A DNA stretch of 64,000 nucleotides, taken from positions 558,001 through 622,000 of the forward strand of contig NZ_CP090376.1 of assembly GCF_022836875.1 (NCBI RefSeq), written 5' to 3'. The DNA comes from Flavobacterium enshiense (GTDB lineage Bacteria > Bacteroidota > Bacteroidia > Flavobacteriales > Flavobacteriaceae). Shown in pieces: positions 32,839-42,100 of the stretch. A program made the position numbers and the translations under genes. Positions within the stretch are counted from its first letter, which is position 1; every line of letters begins with the position of its first letter. Below the pieces are notes generated by a model. That model saw nothing but the letters and a program-made list of their open reading frames with translations. It ran no database searches and had not been told where the DNA came from.

Positions 32839-34644
32839 TTATTCTGTTGGGTTGGGTTTATTGTAAAATTCGACAATTTTTTTGGCTTTTGAAAGACCTA
32901 CGACGTCAGAAATTTCTCTTTCTGTCGCCATTTTTAGTCGTTTCACCGATTTAAAGTGTAAAATCAGTGCCTGCATCGTTTTTTCGCCGATTCCTGGTAT
33001 ACTTTCTATCGAAGAATTCAATGCGGCTTTACTTCGTTTGTCACGATGAAATGTGATTCCGAATCGATGGGCTTCGTTACGCAGCTGCTGGATAATTTTA
33101 AGCGTTTCTGATTTCTTGTCCAGATACAACGGAACCGAATCGCCCGGATAAAACAATTCCTCCAAGCGTTTGGCAATACCTATGATGGCAATTTTTCCGC
33201 GTAGCCCCAAATCATCAATACTTTTAAGGGCTGAAGATAATTGCCCCTTTCCGCCATCAATGATGATCAGTTGTGGCAATGGCAGGTTCTCGTCCAACAA
33301 TCGTTTGTATCTTCGGTATACCACTTCTTCCATCGAGGCAAAGTCATTCGGACCTTCAACGGTTTTAATATTGAAATGACGGTAATCTTTTTTGCTGGGT
33401 TTTCCGTCTTTGAATACCACACAGGCCGAAACCGGATTCGTACCCTGGATGTTCGAATTATCAAAACATTCGATATGTCGCGGTTCTACCGAAAGCCGCA
33501 AATCTTTTTGCATCTGCGACATGATTCGGTTGGTATGACGTTCGGGATCGACAATTTTGATCTGTTTCAGTTGATCCATACGATAAAACTTGGCATTGCG
33601 CTCGGACAAATCGAGAATCTGTTTTTTATCGCCCAACTTCGGAACGGTCACTTTTATTTTTTCGCCGAAATCCAATTCAAACGGAAGAATGATTTCTTTG
33701 GAATTCAGATGAAAACGCTCGCGCAGTTCCACCACGGCCAGTTCCAGCAACTCTTCGTCGGTTTCTTCCAGTTTCTTTTTGAGTTCCATCGTATGCGAAC
33801 GCACAATGGCACCATGGGAAATCTGCAGAAAGTTGACATATGCCATCGCTTCATCTGATACAATTGAAAACACATCAATATTGGAAATTTTCGGGTTCAG
33901 GATAGTCGATTTAGCCTGATAATTTTCAAGCACTTCAATTTTTTCCTTGATTTTCTGAGCCTCTTCAAATTTCATTTCAGCTGCCAGTTCGCCCATATGT
34001 TTTTTGAAATCCTTTAAACTGTCTTTAAAATTCCCTTTCAGGATTTCGCGGATGGCCTGCACCTTTTTTTCATAATCCGTAATCGTTTCCAATCCTTCAC
34101 ACGGACCTTTGCAGTTTCCGATATGGTATTCCAGGCAAACCTTGAACTTTCCGCTGTCGATATTGACTTTGCTCAAATCGTAATTGCAGGTGCGCAAAGG
34201 ATAAAGTTCTTTGATTAAATCCAGAATCGTGTGTACGGTTTTAAAACTGGTATATGGTCCGAAATACTCCGAACCGTCCTTAATCATTTTTCGGGTGGAA
34301 AAAATGCGAGGGAAACGTTCGTTCTTGATGCAGATCCACGGATAAGTCTTGTCATCACGCAGCATCACATTATAACGTGGCTGAAGTTTTTTAATAAGGT
34401 TATTTTCCAACAATAGCGCATCGGTTTCAGTTGGAACGACGATGTGTTTGATGGAAACGATTTTCTTTACCAGCACATTGGTCTTGGCATTGTCGTGTAC
34501 TTTATTGAAGTAGGAAGCAACCCTTTTTTTCAGGTTCTTCGCTTTTCCTACGTATAGAATTTTACCTTCCTTATCGTAATACTGATACACCCCCGGACTG
34601 TCGGGCAGGGTTTGGATTTGGAGTTCTAAAGCGGAAAGCGACAT
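32839..34644 (-). CDS. uvrC: excinuclease ABC subunit C
   Basis: UvrC makes both incisions in nucleotide excision repair. The 601-residue protein has the N-terminal GIY-YIG domain (GVYQYYDKEGKILYVGKAKNLKKR), the Cys cluster region (CNYDL, CLEYHIGNCKGPC), and the UVR motif (AAEMKFEEAQKIKEKI). An RNase H-like endonuclease domain (IECFDNSNIQGTNPV, IIDGGKGQL) and C-terminal helix-hairpin-helix repeats (SIPGIGEKTMQAL) follow. It is followed one base later by the patatin gene. Confidence 0.97.
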   Translation of the reverse strand: MSLSALELQIQTLPDSPGVYQYYDKEGKILYVGKAKNLKKRVASYFNKVHDNAKTNVLVKKIVSIKHIVVPTETDALLLENNLIKKLQPRYNVMLRDDKTYPWICIKNERFPRIFSTRKMIKDGSEYFGPYTSFKTVHTILDLIKELYPLRTCNYDLSKVNIDSGKFKVCLEYHIGNCKGPCEGLETITDYEKKVQAIREILKGNFKDSLKDFKKHMGELAAEMKFEEAQKIKEKIEVLENYQAKSTILNPKISNIDVFSIVSDEAMAYVNFLQISHGAIVRSHTMELKKKLEETDEELLELAVVELRERFHLNSKEIILPFELDFGEKIKVTVPKLGDKKQILDLSERNAKFYRMDQLKQIKIVDPERHTNRIMSQMQKDLRLSVEPRHIECFDNSNIQGTNPVSACVVFKDGKPSKKDYRHFNIKTVEGPNDFASMEEVVYRRYKRLLDENLPLPQLIIIDGGKGQLSSALKSIDDLGLRGKIAIIGIAKRLEELFYPGDSVPLYLDKKSETLKIIQQLRNEAHRFGITFHRDKRSKAALNSSIESIPGIGEKTMQALILHFKSVKRLKMATEREISDVVGLSKAKKIVEFYNKPNPTE

Positions 34645-34700
34645 TATAGCAATTCTATGTTGGAAATTTAGACTTTTGGATTGTTCGTCTTTGACTGTTT

Positions 34701-34708
34701 CAAATTTA
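34701..34708 (-). promoter_or_regulatory. -7 promoter box for uvrC
   Basis: TAAATTTG on the minus strand is an exact TAnnTTTG match 57 bp before the ATG. Confidence 0.55.
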
Positions 34709-34801
34709 CGAATTCATCCCAAGTAAAAGAAATTATCCTACAAATAATAATCCTCATTCATAATTCAAAACTTATTTTCTATTTTAGCGTTTTAACCTGC
34801 T

Positions 34802-35776
34802 ATGAATTACCGCAATAACGTCCTGAAAATTCTAAAAGAAGAAATTCTGCCCGGAGAAAGCAAAACCATAAACATGGAAATTGCCAAACTCCACACCATG
34901 ACCAAACTGAAGATTCCGATTATCGTGGAACGTTCTAAGGTTCATGGCCCTACGGTTTTGCTGACGGCAGGACTGCATGGGGACGAAATCAACGGGATTG
35001 AAATCGTACGGCAAATGATCGTACAGAAAATCAACAAACCCAAAATCGGAACGATTATCTGCATTCCAATTATCAATGTTTTCGGATTCGTGAACCAGAC
35101 CAGGGAATTCCCGGACGGACGAGATCTGAACCGCGTATTCCCAGGAAGTAAAAACGGTTCCCTGGCCAGCCGATTTGCCTATTATCTACTAAAGGAGGTC
35201 ATTCCACACGTGGATTATGCGATCGATTTCCATGCCGGCGGTGCATCGCGATTTAATGCTGCCCAAATCAGAATTGCGCCTAACAATCCGGAACTGCGTG
35301 ATTTGGCTTCAATCTTTAATGCTCCTTTCACCTTATATTCCAACAACATTACCGGTTCATTTCGAAATTCCTGCGACAAGCTCGGCGTAAAAATGCTGTT
35401 GTTTGAAGGCGGAAAATCCATCGATATTAATGAAGACGTTACTCAAAAAGGCATCGAAGGCACCAAGCGGGTTTTGGAAAATCTAGGCATGCTCAACAAC
35501 CGAAAAAAAGCCATACCGGCGGAATCAGACAGTACTTATATCGAAAAGTCGACTTGGATACGGGCAAAATATTCCGGCATGTTTCACGGGTATAGCGCCA
35601 TTGGAAGTTTCGTGGAAAAAGGGCAACTGCTGGCAACCATTTCCGATCCGTACGGAAAGATCGAACACAAAATGAAAGCACCGAATGCCGGCTACATCAT
35701 CAACGTAAATGAAGCGCCAATTGTTTATCAGGGCGACGCCATTTACCACATTTCCACCGAACTGGAAAAGAGATAG
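34802..35776 (+). CDS. succinylglutamate desuccinylase/aspartoacylase (AstE/AspA) family hydrolase
   Basis: The 324-residue M14-type zinc hydrolase has LTAGLHGDEING (His59 and Glu62 as zinc ligands), the substrate-binding block DGRDLNRVFPG, DFHAGG with the third ligand His, and LLFEGG. A C-terminal lipoyl-like beta domain (GMFHGYSAIGSFVEKGQLLATI, ending APIVYQGDAIYHI) is typical of the family. It removes an acyl group from an N-acyl amino acid or a related compound, and the exact substrate cannot be read from the sequence. It is a single gene. Confidence 0.85.
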   Translation: MNYRNNVLKILKEEILPGESKTINMEIAKLHTMTKLKIPIIVERSKVHGPTVLLTAGLHGDEINGIEIVRQMIVQKINKPKIGTIICIPIINVFGFVNQTREFPDGRDLNRVFPGSKNGSLASRFAYYLLKEVIPHVDYAIDFHAGGASRFNAAQIRIAPNNPELRDLASIFNAPFTLYSNNITGSFRNSCDKLGVKMLLFEGGKSIDINEDVTQKGIEGTKRVLENLGMLNNRKKAIPAESDSTYIEKSTWIRAKYSGMFHGYSAIGSFVEKGQLLATISDPYGKIEHKMKAPNAGYIINVNEAPIVYQGDAIYHISTELEKR

Positions 35777-35833
35777 CCTGCCAGACCCTTATAAAACCTA
35801 ACAATTATCATATTTTATTGATTCGGAAGACCT

Positions 35834-35841
35834 TAATTTTG
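35834..35841 (+). promoter_or_regulatory. -7 promoter box for the PLP decarboxylase
   Basis: TAATTTTG is an exact match 16 bp before the ATG at 35857. It overlaps a possible TTG-initiated extension and so argues against it. Confidence 0.6.
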
Positions 35842-35856
35842 CCGAAACAATTTCTT

Positions 35857-37119
35857 ATGATTACCTGGAAAAAACTTTCGCAGACCGAACAGCAGTTACG
35901 CATTGAAGAAGCATTACGAGAAAATGTGAATTTTGCCCAAGACATTTCATTGGGATATCCGGGCTCCAGACTGGACAGAGAAGTGTTTCGCAGTGATGTC
36001 CCTTTTTTGAAAGATGCACCTCTTTTGCAAACATATGTTGCCAATCCGAATCATATCGGCTGCCATACATACGGCGATTCCGAGAGCGCATTTAGCGGTA
36101 CACAGGAAATGGAACGCGAAGTTTTAAAAGTGCTAGCTATTGATGTTTTTAAAGCCGAAACAAACGGATACGACGGCTATATTGCTCCGGGCGGGACAGA
36201 GGCCAACATTCAGGCAATATGGATGTACCGCAATCACTTTATGAATGAACATCAGGCAAAACTGAGTGAGATTGTCATCATCGCTTCGGAAGACACGCAT
36301 TATTCGATTCCGAAATCAGCCAACTTACTGATGCTCGACTGGCTTTCAGTTCCTGTGGATTTCGAGACCCGTGCTTTGAATATCTTAGAACTTGACAATC
36401 TGATTTCCGAAGCTAAAGCCAAAGGAAAAAACTATTTCATCGTGGTGGCCAATATGGGAACGACAATGTTTGGCTCTATTGACAATCCGGAAGATTATAT
36501 CAACGCATTGGAAAATCACCAAGTAACCTACAAACTTCATATTGATGGGGCCTATGGCGGATTTGTATATCCCTTCACCAATAATGCCTCAACTATATCA
36601 TTTGAAAATCCTAAAGTCAGCTCCATCACTATTGACGCCCACAAAATGCTTCAGGCGCCTTACGGGACCGGCATTTTTATCTGCCGCAAAGGACTGATCG
36701 AAAACGTGCTGACCAAAGAAGCGGAATACGTGGAAGGCATGGACTTGACCCTATGCGGAAGCCGTAGCGGAGCCAACGCAGTAGCAGTCTGGATGATATT
36801 GTTTACTTATGGTCCTGCCGGATGGCATGAAAAAATCCAGGCCCTGCTAAAACGTACCGACTGGCTGTGCAGCGAACTTGACGCTTTAGGTGTGCGTTAC
36901 TTCAGGGATCAAAACATGAATATCGTAACCATCAATGCGGATTATATCCCGAAAGGACTGGAAAAGAAATACGACTTGGTTCCTCAAAAACACGGCGAGG
37001 GTAATCAATGGTATAAAATTGTAATAATGGATCATGTAAAAGCAGATCATTTGAGTACTTTTATATCCGATTTGAAAAGTACTTATCATGCTGAAAAAAG
37101 AACTGCGCCTGAAGTATAA
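35857..37119 (+). CDS. pyridoxal-dependent (group II) decarboxylase
   Basis: The 420-residue PLP enzyme has THYSIPKSANLL (His148 stacking on the cofactor), LHIDGAYGGFV (Asp binding the pyridine nitrogen) and TIDAHKMLQAPYGTG with the Schiff-base Lys263. The family decarboxylates amino acids such as histidine, glutamate or aromatic amino acids. The sequence is closest in style to the histidine-decarboxylase-like members of Bacteroidota, but the substrate is uncertain. Its 3' end overlaps the next gene by 32 bp in another frame, which suggests translational coupling. Confidence 0.85.
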   Translation: MITWKKLSQTEQQLRIEEALRENVNFAQDISLGYPGSRLDREVFRSDVPFLKDAPLLQTYVANPNHIGCHTYGDSESAFSGTQEMEREVLKVLAIDVFKAETNGYDGYIAPGGTEANIQAIWMYRNHFMNEHQAKLSEIVIIASEDTHYSIPKSANLLMLDWLSVPVDFETRALNILELDNLISEAKAKGKNYFIVVANMGTTMFGSIDNPEDYINALENHQVTYKLHIDGAYGGFVYPFTNNASTISFENPKVSSITIDAHKMLQAPYGTGIFICRKGLIENVLTKEAEYVEGMDLTLCGSRSGANAVAVWMILFTYGPAGWHEKIQALLKRTDWLCSELDALGVRYFRDQNMNIVTINADYIPKGLEKKYDLVPQKHGEGNQWYKIVIMDHVKADHLSTFISDLKSTYHAEKRTAPEV

Positions 37120-37681
37120 AAAACTACGGAAAGAGTTGACATCTGAAGAAATCCAGGACATGAGCCTGAGCATTGCCAATAATTGTCTCTCTTTATCGGT
37201 TTGGGACAAAACCTATTTCCATTTGTTTTTACCCATCGAAGAACAACGAGAAGTGAACACTGAATTCCTTCTACAGATTCTTTCGGGAAGGGATAAGGAA
37301 ATCATCATCTCTAAATCACAATTCGGCCCAACTGATGAAGAAACCGGGTGGCAGACCAGAAAAATGACCCATTTTCTCCTCACGGATAATACCAAAATCC
37401 AAAAAAACGAATACAACATTCCGGAGCCCGTTGATGGCATCGAGGTGCCATCGAATAAAATTGATGTGGTTTTTATTCCGCTTTTAGCCTATGATAAAAA
37501 AGGACATCGCGTGGGTTACGGCAAAGGATTTTATGATGGGTTTCTTTCGGAATGTAAAGAAGACGTGATTAAAATAGGCCTATCCTGCTTCGATCCGGAA
37601 GAAGCTATTTCTGATGTTCGCGAGAATGACATTCCGTTGAATTTTTGTGTAACACCTTACGGTATTTTTGAATTCAAATAA
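37088..37681 (+). CDS. 5-formyltetrahydrofolate cyclo-ligase
   Basis: This ATP-dependent enzyme recycles 5-formyl-THF to 5,10-methenyl-THF. The 197-residue protein starts with the typical basic helix MLKKELRLKYKKLRKELT and has FLPIEEQREVNT, the signature VGYGKGFYDGFL at about 138-149, and ends with the usual CVTPYGIFEF. The ATG lies inside the upstream decarboxylase gene (32-bp overlap). The start is well supported because the conserved N-terminal helix begins there. Confidence 0.93.
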   Translation: MLKKELRLKYKKLRKELTSEEIQDMSLSIANNCLSLSVWDKTYFHLFLPIEEQREVNTEFLLQILSGRDKEIIISKSQFGPTDEETGWQTRKMTHFLLTDNTKIQKNEYNIPEPVDGIEVPSNKIDVVFIPLLAYDKKGHRVGYGKGFYDGFLSECKEDVIKIGLSCFDPEEAISDVRENDIPLNFCVTPYGIFEFK

Positions 37682-37718
37682 ATATTTAAGTATATTCGCA
37701 AAAATCAAACCCCTTTTC

Positions 37719-37907
37719 ATGGAAAAAATATTAACCAAAAAAATCGTTTGCTGCTTACTAATGGCAGGTATGGCCATCAGTTTCACCAGTTGTATTGCAT
37801 CACATCATCATCATCACTACAAAGCGAAAAAAGTACCACCGGGTCACGCCAAAAAAATGACAGGTTCAAAAAGTGCCAAACACCACGCACCAGGACATAA
37901 TAAATAA
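37719..37907 (+). CDS. small histidine-rich lipoprotein with VPPGHAKK motif
   Basis: The 62-residue protein has a lipoprotein signal ending in SFTSC (Cys about 25) and a mature part of fewer than 40 residues. It contains HHHHH directly after the anchor, then KKVPPGHAKKMTGSKSAKHHAPGH, with 9 His in total. The PPGxAKK motif recurs in small lipoproteins of flavobacteria that are sometimes labelled quinol oxidase subunit 4 without evidence. The His run suggests metal binding. The ATG at 37719 is chosen over an upstream in-frame start because the signal peptide begins there. Confidence 0.75.
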   Translation: MEKILTKKIVCCLLMAGMAISFTSCIASHHHHHYKAKKVPPGHAKKMTGSKSAKHHAPGHNK

Positions 37908-37936
37908 AAAAAGGTTGCTGATAGCAACCTTTTTTT
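37906..37936. terminator. terminator after the His-rich lipoprotein
   Basis: AAAAAGGTTGCT/AGCAACCTTTTT with loop GAT and T-run. It may also serve lspA on the other strand. Confidence 0.85.
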
Positions 37937-37993
37937 ATTTATTGATTTAACAGATAATATACTCAAAAAAACTGCTGGTTTAAAGCCCAAGAG

Positions 37994-38587
37994 TTATTTT
38001 CCAAAAGCTCTTTTATTAAATACAATCAAAATTCCGACTCCGGTAGAAATTGCCACATCGGCTACATTAAAAATCGCGTTGAAAAACGTAAAATGATTTC
38101 CGCCCCATACCGGTAACCATGAAGGCAGATTTCCCTCCCAAATAGGAAAATAGAACATATCCACCACTTTACCGTGAAACCATTTCCCGTAAGGATCATC
38201 ACTGAACAATGTTGCTACCTGTCCGTAGCTGTCATTAAACATCCTTCCGTAAAACACGGAATCAAGAATATTCCCGACAGCACCAGCCAAAATAAGTGCT
38301 ACAGCAACGATAAGGAAATTAGACGATTGTTTCTTAACTGCATCGTACAACCAGTATCCGATACCGCCTACAGCAACAATCCTGAAAAGCGTAAGCAAAA
38401 GTTTTCCGAAAGCACCAGGAATTTCAGCACCCCATGCCATCCCTGAATTTTCTATGAAATGAATGCGGAACCAATCAAAAACATAGATTTCTTCATCAAG
38501 TTTAAAACTGGTTTTAATGTATATTTTGGAGATCTGATCAATAACCAGAACGAGAATTACCAATAAATAGGCCTTTTTTAACGACAT
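37994..38587 (-). CDS. lspA: lipoprotein signal peptidase (signal peptidase II)
   Basis: LspA cleaves the signal peptide of diacylated prolipoproteins in the inner membrane. The 197-residue protein has four hydrophobic helices and two catalytic aspartates in the conserved blocks GAVGNILDSVFYG and FNAIFNVADVAISTG. It is longer than the roughly 165 residues of E. coli, from an inserted loop (FNDSYGQVATLFSDDPYGKWF), a feature common in Bacteroidota. It closes an ileS-traR/dksA-lspA group. The lipoproteins in this window are its predicted substrates. Confidence 0.95.
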   Translation of the reverse strand: MSLKKAYLLVILVLVIDQISKIYIKTSFKLDEEIYVFDWFRIHFIENSGMAWGAEIPGAFGKLLLTLFRIVAVGGIGYWLYDAVKKQSSNFLIVAVALILAGAVGNILDSVFYGRMFNDSYGQVATLFSDDPYGKWFHGKVVDMFYFPIWEGNLPSWLPVWGGNHFTFFNAIFNVADVAISTGVGILIVFNKRAFGK

Positions 38588-38604
38588 TTTGCAAATTTGA
38601 GTTA

Positions 38605-38612
38605 CAAAAATA
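38605..38612 (-). promoter_or_regulatory. -7 promoter box for lspA
   Basis: TATTTTTG on the minus strand is an exact match 18 bp before the ATG, so lspA may have its own promoter after the terminator at 38628-38652. Confidence 0.55.
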
Positions 38613-38627
38613 ACTATTTAAACCAAA

Positions 38628-38652
38628 TAAAAAACGCCCCATGAGGAGCGTT
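38628..38652 (-). terminator. terminator after the TraR/DksA gene
   Basis: AAACGCCCC/GGAGCGTTT (one mismatch) is followed on the minus strand by a T-run and separates the gene from lspA. Confidence 0.65.
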
Positions 38653-38672
38653 TAGTAAAATTTTTGAAAAGA

Positions 38673-39053
38673 TTAACGTTGCAGGTTCTTTGCTTCGATG
38701 CTCATGGTTGCATGAGGAACCAGTTTCAGTCTTTCTTTATTGATTAATTTTCCGGTTACTTTACAGATTCCGTAAGTTTTATTTTCAATTCGGATTAACG
38801 CGTTTTTCAAGTCACGTATAAATTTCTCCTGACGAATAGCAAGCTGTGAATTAGCTTCTTTACTCATGGTTTCGCTACCTTCCTCGAAAGCCTTAAATGT
38901 TGGCGATGTATCATCAGTTCCGTTATTTAGGTCGTTTAGGTAAGCACTTTTTATTAAATCCAAATCGTTTTTCGCTTTTTCCAGTTTCTTCTGAATCAAT
39001 TCTTTGAATTCCGCCAAATCCGCGTCGGAATATCTTATTTGTTCATCCACCAT
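38673..39053 (-). CDS. TraR/DksA family protein lacking most zinc-finger cysteines
   Basis: The 126-residue protein has a long N-terminal coiled-coil (about 12-60, FKELIQKKLEKAKNDLDLIKSAYL) and a C-terminal segment NKTYGICKVTGKLINKERLKLVPHATMSIEAK, the Bacteroidota version of the TraR/DksA C4 motif. Only one Cys remains; the other metal positions are Thr, Val and His. DksA binds the RNA polymerase secondary channel with ppGpp. The key acidic tip (NGTDDTSP) is present between the helices. It is encoded 51 bp after ileS. Confidence 0.8.
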   Translation of the reverse strand: MVDEQIRYSDADLAEFKELIQKKLEKAKNDLDLIKSAYLNDLNNGTDDTSPTFKAFEEGSETMSKEANSQLAIRQEKFIRDLKNALIRIENKTYGICKVTGKLINKERLKLVPHATMSIEAKNLQR

Positions 39054-39103
39054 AATTTCCTCTGTTTTTGGTTATTAATAGGTTTTCAAGAGATCCTTTT
39101 TCT

Positions 39104-42100
39104 CTATTTAGAAATTAATATTCTTGTTTTTAGTTCATCAAACTCAATTTCCGTACCATTTTCAATATGGTCCTCAAAAATAAGCTCTTCCGTTAACGTT
39201 TCCGATTTTATGTATGCCTCATTATCTTTCACGGCTTCTTGAATAATACCGTCTTTCTGCATCGTCACCTTAATCTTGTCCGTAACTTCAAAACCTGAGT
39301 CTTTTCGTATATTTTGGATTCGGTTAACCAACTCTCTGGCAATACCTTCCTTACGCAATTCGTCCGAAATTGTTATATCCAGAGCAACGGTTAATCCGCC
39401 TGAATTAGCAACCAGCCATCCTTCAATATCCTGTGAAGAAATCTCTACTTCTTCAGATGTTAAGTTAACACTATTTCCTGAAATAACAATACTTATAGCG
39501 CCTTCTCTTTCCAATTTAGCAATACTCTCCTGATTCAAATTCTGTATTTCTTTGGAAATCAATCCCATATCTTTACCGAAACGAGGCCCTAATGCCTTGA
39601 AATTCGGCTTAATCTGCTTCACCAATATACCGGAAGCATCATCCAACAACTCCACTTCCTTCACATTTACTTCTGCTTTAATAAGGTCGGAAACCGCTTC
39701 GATTTCCGCTCGTTGATTCTCGTCAAGTACAGGAATCATAACCTTTTGCAGCGGTTGACGCACCTTGATCATTTCCTTTTTACGAAGTGACAAAACCAAT
39801 GATGAAACCGTTTGCGCTTTCTGCATTTTGCTTTCTAACGATTTATCAACAAAGTTTTCAACGCATATCGGAAACTCTGCCAAATGTACACTTTCAAATT
39901 TTTCTCCTTGTGTTGCTCGTGTTAAGTCTCCGTAAAGTTTATCCATAAAGAATGGTGCGATAGGCGCTCCAAGCTTAGCAACGGCAACCAAACAGGTGTA
40001 TAATGTCTGATAAGCCGCAATTTTATCCTGAGCGTATTCCCCTTTCCAGAAACGGCGACGACATAAACGCACATACCAGTTACTTAAGTTTTCCTGAACG
40101 AAATCAGAGATAGCGCGAGCCGCTTTCGTTGGCTCATAATCGGCATAAAAACTATCTACGTCTTTTATTAAAGTATTTAGCTCGGATAGGATCCAACGGT
40201 CTATTTCCGGTCTTTCGTTTAACGGAATTTCATCTTCGGCGTACTGGAAACCGTCTATATTAGCATACAACGCAAAAAACGAATAGGTATTATATAAAGT
40301 TCCGAAGAATTTTCTTCTTACTTCGGCTACTCCTTCGATATCAAATTTCAGGTTATCCCAAGGATTTGCGTTGGCAATCATGTACCAACGTGTAGCATCG
40401 GGACCGTATTCTGCCAATGTCGTAAACGGATCTACTGCATTTCCAAGGCGTTTGGACATTTTCTGCCCGTTTTTATCCAAAACCAATCCATTGGAAACCA
40501 CATTTTTATAAGCCACTTTATCAAAAACTAACGTTCCGATGGCATGCAGCGTATAGAACCATCCACGGGTCTGATCCACTCCTTCTGCAATGAAATCAGC
40601 CGGGAAAGATTTGCTTTCGTCAATTAACGCTTTATTTTCAAACGGATAATGCCACTGTGCATAAGGCATAGCGCCCGAATCAAACCAAACATCGATTAGA
40701 TCGCTCTCGCGCTTCATTTGTTTACCGGATGGTGAAGCTAATATGATGTTATCTACCACATTTTTGTGCAGATCGACCAAATCGTAATTCGCTTCATTCA
40801 TGTTTCCGATTTCAAATCCTTTGAATGGATTTTCCGCCATGAAACCTGCCTTAACGGCTTTTTCAATTTCATTGTATAATTCCTCAACAGAACCAATACA
40901 TATTTCCTCTGTCTTATCTTCGGTTCTCCAGATTGGCAATGGAATTCCCCAGTATCTTGAACGTGACAAGTTCCAGTCGTTCGCATTTTTCAACCAATTC
41001 CCGAAACGCCCTTCACCGGTTGCTTTTGGCTTCCAGTTGATGGTATCGTTCAAATCGAACATGCGGTCTTTCACATCTGTTACTTTGATAAACCACGAAT
41101 CCAGCGGATAGTATAAAATCGGCTTATCGGTTCTCCAGCAATGCGGATAGGTGTGCACGTATTTTTCAACCTTAAAGGCTTTATTTTCCTCTTTCAAACG
41201 AATGGCAATTTCCACATCCACTGATTTCTCAGGAGCCTCGCCTTCGTTATAATATTCATTTTTAACATACTTACCCGCCAATTCACCCATCTGACGAACA
41301 AATCGTCCTTGAAGGTCCACCAATGGCACCGGATTTCCGTTTTCATCCAACACTAACATTGGTGGCACTTCCGGAGATGCTTCTTTGGCAACTTTCGCGT
41401 CATCCGCACCAAATGTTGGCGCTGTGTGCACAATACCAGTACCGTCTTCCGTCGTAACGAAATCACCCGAAATTACACGGAATGCATTTTCCGGATTTTG
41501 ATACGGCAACGTATATGGCAACAACTGCTCGTATTGGATTCCGACTAAGTCAGCACCTTTACATTCAGCCAATACTTCAAAAGGGATTTTTTTATCACCT
41601 TCTTGGAAGTTATCAAAATCAGCAGCTTCACTTGTCTCGAAATAATTTTTAGACAGCTGCTTACCAACAAGATTTTTAGCCAAAATAATATTGATTGGAA
41701 GGAACGTATATTGGTTGAAAGTTTTCACCAACACATAATCGATCTTCGGCCCAACAGTCAACGCTGTATTACTTGGCAATGTCCATGGGGTTGTCGTCCA
41801 AGCCAGGAAATGGATTTCATCCAACTCCAGTGACTCAAATTTGTATTGTTTTAAATTATTGGTAGTAATGTAATCGTAAAATTTGGCGAAGGTCAGTTTT
41901 CTTTGGTTGTCCAAAACCCTGAACTGCGCCACGATTGTCGTATCGGTCACATCACGGTATGAACCCGGCTGGTTTACTTCGTGTGAAGACAAACCAGTTC
42001 CCGCTTTAGGCGAATATGGCTGGATTGTGTAGCCTTTGTATAATAAATCTTTGTTGTAAATCTGTTTCAGTAACCACCAAACCGTTTCCATGTATTTGGA

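Noticed and set aside
33241..33858. 205-codon plus-strand frame opposite uvrC
   Set aside because: uvrC is complete with all domains on the minus strand; this frame is rich in Phe/His/Gln, as expected from an antisense shadow.
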